Shown here: piece after piece, positions 60,095-64,000 of the stretch
How the letters are laid out: each line of letters begins with the position of its first letter
Numbering within the stretch: the first letter of the stretch is position 1
Assembly (NCBI RefSeq): GCF_009389715.1
Contig: NC_052393.1
Coordinates: 5,270,001 to 5,334,000 of the forward strand
Reading direction: 5' to 3'
Source of the DNA: Phoenix dactylifera
Lineage: Eukaryota; Streptophyta; Magnoliopsida; Arecales; Arecaceae
DNA length: 64,000 nt
Translations under genes and position numbers: made by a program
Notes under the pieces: generated by a model
Seen by the model: only the letters and a program-made list of their open reading frames with translations
Databases searched by the model: none
Told to the model about the DNA's origin: nothing

Positions 60095-60208
60095 CATGAG
60101 TCTGACACTCCTTACACCTACGCACAAAACTCTCGAAACCAATTCACTTGAGTGAGACAGAGGAGAGTGGAATTTCGTGTGTAGGGGTGAAATCCGTAGA
60201 TCTACGAA
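60095..60208 (+). pseudogene. rrn18: Mitochondrial 18S (small-subunit) rRNA fragment
   Basis: The core GTGGAATTTCGTGTGTAGG followed by GGTGAAATCCGTAGATCTAC is the conserved segment around the 690-region loop as found in plant mitochondrial small-subunit rRNA. It differs from the chloroplast version (which has GGTGAAATGCGTAGAG). The match breaks off after GAAGGA, so it is a short non-functional piece. Confidence 0.75.
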
Positions 60209-60210
60209 GG

Positions 60211-61177
60211 AGCATGTTATTTGATTAATCGTATGCCCGTTCTAAGTGTGACTTTGACTTGTAGCAGCAAGATAGATTTGATCAAGAGTTGCTGAGGGGA
60301 CAGTCATTGCATCATGATGGGCATCTACGAACCTTAGGCAATTTTTACATCAAAAGGTATCTTTGAAATCCAGCCTTATTGTGTAGAAAGTCCCGATATC
60401 GACTGGATTTGCTTGAAGATGTTATTGCATGGTATTCTGCTTCTACACCTGTCTAGATCATTCACTCAGGGTAGCCATATCATCTTTTTGCCCCCTGTTG
60501 AATCTGCCAAATATGAATACTATGGCTTGGATGCAAACTAAAACATTTATATGCGAGCTGGCAACGTATTGTTAGTTCGTATTCTGCCATAACTTCAGTT
60601 AGATTGAATCTCTCTCGTTTTTGTGTTTAAAAATCTAATTTCAGTTATAGATAGTGTGGATTTGACTCAGCCCAAAATATGGTCCTCAATTGGCACAACC
60701 CCTTTCCATCCGAAAATTTAGATCTTGATTTGCAGTTATGAGTGTATTTTATTTAATGGACCCTAACATGAGCCGACATGTAGTTGGTATTACTCGAGGA
60801 GGAAATACCTTTAACCAAGTTTAAGCGGGAAATTAGTCTTGTATCTAAAGTGATATAAATCATCTCTACCATGAAGGCTTCCTGGCCAGACCTTATAATC
60901 TCTGTTTCTTTTCTTTCATAAGTAATTAGAGATCAAGAATCCTGATGTTTAGAGGAGAGTCCATCCATATCTCATCCAAAGAGAGCCATGTATTATTAAT
61001 ATATATATACAATATTTAAAATATATATATATATGAGACTAAAATTCATCGTCTCGGTATCGAACTCTATACCAGTACCATTCTCTTACAGTATCGATAC
61101 ACAGCTTAAAATGGTTCAGCTTGGCATACAATATAATATGATACTGTGTGCCGATTCAGTATAGAGGGCAAATCTTG
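60211..61177. other. Intergenic between organelle insertion and hAT-like element
   Basis: AT-rich, with a TATATA-rich stretch at 60998-61034 and a short GGTATCG-type motif block at 61050-61140 related to the GGTACGG repeats elsewhere. No gene was seen. Confidence 0.5.
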
Positions 61178-61185
61178 GATGGAAC

Positions 61186-61735
61186 TAGGGGTGGCAAAAT
61201 ATGACCCGACCCGCCAACCCGACCCATGTTCGACCCGCCATAAACAGGTTTGGGTTTGGCCTAAACAGGTTCGGGTCGTAAACAGGTCGACCCGTTTAAC
61301 CTGTTTATTAATTGGGTCGGATACGGATTTTAGATGTCTGACCCGTTTAAACCGTTTAACTGTTGGCAGGTTAAACAGGTTAAACGGTTTAAATAGGTTA
61401 AACAGGTATAAACAGGTTAAACGGGTCTAAACAGGTCGGGTTGGGCAGGTTAAATAGGTTGGATTGGGCAGGTTAAACAGGTCTAAACAGGTTAAACGGA
61501 TCAGATTGGGCAAACAGATTAAACAGGTCGGGTCAAGTTGGATAAACAGGTTACATGTTTATTAAACAGGTTAAACGGATCGGGTCGGGTTATCTGTTTA
61601 ATAAACAGGTTCGGTTCAGGTTGTAATTTCTGACCTGTTTAATAAACAGGTCGGGTTCAGATTTATGATTTTCTGACCCGACCTGCATGTGACCCGACCC
61701 GTTTATGATTCGACCCGACCCGATTGCCACCCCTA
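61186..61735. mobile_element. hAT-like non-autonomous element with exact 8-bp target duplication
   Basis: A 550-bp element has perfect 12-bp inverted ends TAGGGGTGGCAA / TTGCCACCCCTA. It is flanked by identical GATGGAAC octamers at 61178-61185 and 61736-61743. The interior is almost wholly built from TAAACAGGTTAAACGGGT and CGGGTCGGGT variants and from CCCGACCCG near the ends, and it codes for nothing. Perfect ends and flanks point to a fairly recent insertion. Confidence 0.93.
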
Positions 61736-61743
61736 GATGGAAC

Positions 61744-62500
61744 CCACTTCTGGCAGATCATAGCCATAATTGTACCACGTGCATTGCGCATGCCAAACAC
61801 TTGTTTGGCTTGAACTATGGGACCATAGATCATTCTGCCCACTAGACATTAGAAGGTCCATGTAGGCATCCATGTGGCCTGATCTATCTTCTTTTCTGAA
61901 CCTTATCTATGGATTGCAAGTAGCATTAGTCCTCTTCTTGCTTATTTTCTGTGGCTGGCGTTTCTCCATGCAACTCATGGATGAGCTTTAAATAGCGAGA
62001 ATTCTCAAAACAATGGGGGCCTCACAAAATAAGAAAAGCTCCACCCCAGAAACTCCAGTGGGACAAAGTTCAGCAGGTTTCTCCACTGCAGTGTCGTAAA
62101 TTACAGTCATGGCCCCCCCTCCAAAAGCACTTCTCTTAGCCCTTCCACACAATGGAATTGTTTTGGGAGATGACTGCCGTTCTTCTCCAAATTCTAACAC
62201 GAGAGGGAGAGAGAGAGAGACTCCTAAGCAATTGCAAGTTTCTCCAACACAAGCACAGGTTTTTCTCTAAAAGCTTCTCTCTTCATACCGACCAGTACTG
62301 CTCGCTAGAAGTGATGAAGACCGCTTCCAGATCCCATTCATCCAGAAGTTATTTAATTCATCATCCCACTCAGTACCTGTTTGAACTGTTTGGAGCCCAT
62401 GAAAGCTATTTTCAGACCATTCCGCAAAGTTCTGTAAGTTAACAACTAGTTTAGTTTATGGTGTTGTCTCTGTTCCTCTGCCCACCAAGGTAATTATATT
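61744..62500 (+). promoter_or_regulatory. Upstream region of the PPR gene
   Basis: A 757-bp interval between the hAT-like element and the PPR start. It includes a short (GA)n at 62205-62220 and a CT-rich leader-like zone. No TATA box was confidently placed. The mobile element therefore lies within 1 kb of the coding start. Confidence 0.4.
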
Positions 62501-64000
62501 ATGGCAGGAAGTTTATCCCTTCATCAGACCCAACAGTTCATAGCACCACCAAACAACATCCCACAAGTCTCAGAAAATAGACCCAGAGAGCAAACTTCAT
62601 TTCCCCCCTTACCACACCAACTCAAAACCATATTAGAATTCAGGAAGGTCCATGCCCAATACATTAAGCTTGGACTGGACCGAGTTCCCCGTCATGCCGG
62701 AGATCTCCTTTCCGCCTGTGCTCTCTCTGACTGGGGCAGCATGGACTATGCCTGCTCGATCTTCCTCAGTCTTGATGACCCAGGGACATTCGACTTCAAC
62801 ACCATGATCAGAGCTCATGTTAAAGACAATGACCCAGAGGCAGCACTCCTTTTGTACAAAGAGACGCAGGAGAGAATTGTCAGGCCTGACAACTTCACCT
62901 TCCCTTTCGCCCTCAAGGCTTGTGCTCAGCTCTCAGCCGCTGGAGAAGGAATGCAGATCCATGGGCATGTAACAAAACTTGGATTTCAATGTGATATCTT
63001 TGTCCAGAATAGTCTGATATACATGTATGGCAAGTGTGGGGAGATCAATCTCTGTTGCAGAGTGTTCAAGCAAATGGGCTCTGATAGGACTGTTGCTTCT
63101 TGGAGTGCTATTCTTGCAGCTCACACCAGAATGGGCTTATGGAATGAGTGCCTGAAGCTCTTTGCGATGATGACCGCAGAAGGTCTGAGAGCTGATGAGA
63201 GCTCCATGGTTAGCGCTCTCTCCTCGTGTGCACATTTGGGCACGTATGATCTTGGTAGAAGCATCCATTGTTCTTTACTCAGAAATATTAGTGGACTCAA
63301 TGTAATAGTTCAAACTTCATTGATCGATATGTACCTCAAATGTGGGTGCCTGGAGAAGGGGATGGCAATCTTTGATAGGATGCCTCAGAGGAACAAATGG
63401 ACATTCAGTGCTGTGATCTCGGGGCTGGCGATGCATGGGGATGGCGAGAAGGTTCTGCAGATCTTGTCAAACATGCTCAAGGAAGGCATAGAACCAGATG
63501 AAGCCATCTATGTGGGAGTCCTGAGTGCTTGCAGCCATGCTGGACTGCTTGAAGACGGGTTCTGGTGCTTTGATCAAATGCGGCTTGAACATCGGATCAT
63601 ACCTAATGCTCAGCATTATGGTTGCATGGTGGATCTCATAAGCCAAGCTGGGAAGCTGAACGAGGCCTACGAGATGATCAGGAGCATGCCAATGGGGCCA
63701 ACCGATGTGGCTTGGCGCTGCCTACTGAATGCCTGCAAAATTCATGGAAACCTGGAGCTTGCAGAATGTGCCCATAAAAATCTAATGCAGCTAGATGTTC
63801 ATAATGCAGGAGATCACATAATTTTATCAAATATGTATGCTGAAGCACAAAGATGGGATGATGCAGCAAGGATCAGAGCAGAAATGGCGGATAGAGGAGT
63901 GCTGCAGGTTCCAGGATACAGCAGGGTGGAGGTGAAGGGCAGGATGCATACCTTTGTTTCGCATGACAAGTCGCACCCCAAGAATGATGAAGTTTATGAG
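62501..64000 (+). CDS. Pentatricopeptide repeat protein, PLS class with E-type end (3' partial)
   Basis: An open frame of 500 codons runs from ATG (62501) to the window edge without a stop, so the C-terminus is missing. About ten PPR units of 31-36 residues are visible, for example YACSIFLSLDDPGTFDFNTM, VQTSLIDMYLKCGCLEKGM and AIYVGVLSACSHAGLLEDG. A typical E/E+ stretch follows (VAWRCLLNACKIHGN, then VPGYSRVEVKGRMHTFVSHD). Such proteins bind organelle transcripts base by base and usually act in C-to-U editing or related RNA processing in mitochondria or chloroplasts. The layout resembles Arabidopsis At1g31920, but orthology is only suggested. Whether a DYW domain follows cannot be seen. The lack of introns is typical of the family. 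Confidence 0.92.
   Translation, partial: MAGSLSLHQTQQFIAPPNNIPQVSENRPREQTSFPPLPHQLKTILEFRKVHAQYIKLGLDRVPRHAGDLLSACALSDWGSMDYACSIFLSLDDPGTFDFNTMIRAHVKDNDPEAALLLYKETQERIVRPDNFTFPFALKACAQLSAAGEGMQIHGHVTKLGFQCDIFVQNSLIYMYGKCGEINLCCRVFKQMGSDRTVASWSAILAAHTRMGLWNECLKLFAMMTAEGLRADESSMVSALSSCAHLGTYDLGRSIHCSLLRNISGLNVIVQTSLIDMYLKCGCLEKGMAIFDRMPQRNKWTFSAVISGLAMHGDGEKVLQILSNMLKEGIEPDEAIYVGVLSACSHAGLLEDGFWCFDQMRLEHRIIPNAQHYGCMVDLISQAGKLNEAYEMIRSMPMGPTDVAWRCLLNACKIHGNLELAECAHKNLMQLDVHNAGDHIILSNMYAEAQRWDDAARIRAEMADRGVLQVPGYSRVEVKGRMHTFVSHDKSHPKNDEVYE

Larger units (their letters stand above)
59330..60210. other. Organelle-derived insertion (mosaic of mitochondrial and chloroplast DNA)
   Basis: About 0.9 kb differs sharply from its surroundings in composition: GC-rich to about 59600, then organelle-like. 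It contains a chloroplast atpB fragment and a mitochondrial 18S rRNA-like fragment, listed separately. The first 270 bp have the character of plant mitochondrial non-coding or intron sequence, including GTGCGACC, but I cannot name the gene. A chloroplast piece next to a mitochondrial piece suggests a mitochondrial segment that already held chloroplast DNA. Confidence 0.75.

Noticed and set aside
61146..61430. 94-codon open frame rich in Arg/Leu/Asn
   Set aside because: It translates the short tandem motif of the hAT-like element; low complexity only.
1..64000. CRISPR arrays, phage, bacterial operons or toxin systems
   Set aside because: Repeats here are microsatellites, transposon ends and local duplications. 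No evenly spaced repeat-spacer array or prokaryotic gene was seen.

Overview
The window is nuclear DNA of a flowering plant. Five plant genes with GT-AG introns lie in AT-rich, repeat-filled DNA with very long introns. The repeat families (LINE tails, short-LTR TRIM elements, hAT-like elements) and protein sequences suggest a large-genome monocot, perhaps a palm. That last step is inference from style, not proof.

Layout: (1) 1-2117, AT microsatellite, LINE 3' end and unassigned relics. (2) 2118-14493, minus strand, a 13-exon DEAD-box RNA helicase of the plant RH5 (yeast Dbp3-like) class, 605 aa, which I rebuilt exon by exon. Its last intron carries extra copies of the end of exon 12 and its donor. 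Its upstream DNA has G-box, site II and telo-box-like motifs. (3) 14.7-21.4 kb, gene-poor: a decayed GC-rich coding relic, a TRIM fragment, a duplicated MITE block and a MITE with target duplication. (4) 21460-26290, plus, a 3-exon gene for a 154-aa conserved plant protein of unknown function. (5) 26.3-32.8 kb, gene-poor, with a decayed LINE (29.2-30.85 kb). (6) 32854-50361, plus, 26S proteasome lid subunit RPN9 (PSMD13), 6 exons, 387 aa, with three introns of about 5 kb full of mobile-element debris. (7) 50.4-56.8 kb, a tRNA-derived SINE-like element and an 895-bp hAT-like element with exact 8-bp target duplication. (8) 56885-58351, plus, intronless 6-phosphogluconate dehydrogenase CDS (488 aa). 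(9) about 59.33-60.21 kb, an organelle-derived mosaic (chloroplast atpB fragment, mitochondrial 18S rRNA-like fragment). (10) 61186-61735, a second hAT-like element with exact 8-bp target duplication. (11) 62501-64000, plus, a PLS-class pentatricopeptide-repeat protein running off the window.

The genes form no operon or cluster. They are independent housekeeping functions: ribosome biogenesis/RNA remodelling, protein degradation, the oxidative pentose phosphate pathway and organelle RNA processing. I found no CRISPR array, phage, toxin system or other undescribed system. The points most worth a second look are the tandem amplification of a real exon-intron boundary inside RH5, the two cleanly delimited hAT-like elements, the organelle mosaic, and the direct repeats that bracket a 1.6-kb insertion-like block upstream of RH5.
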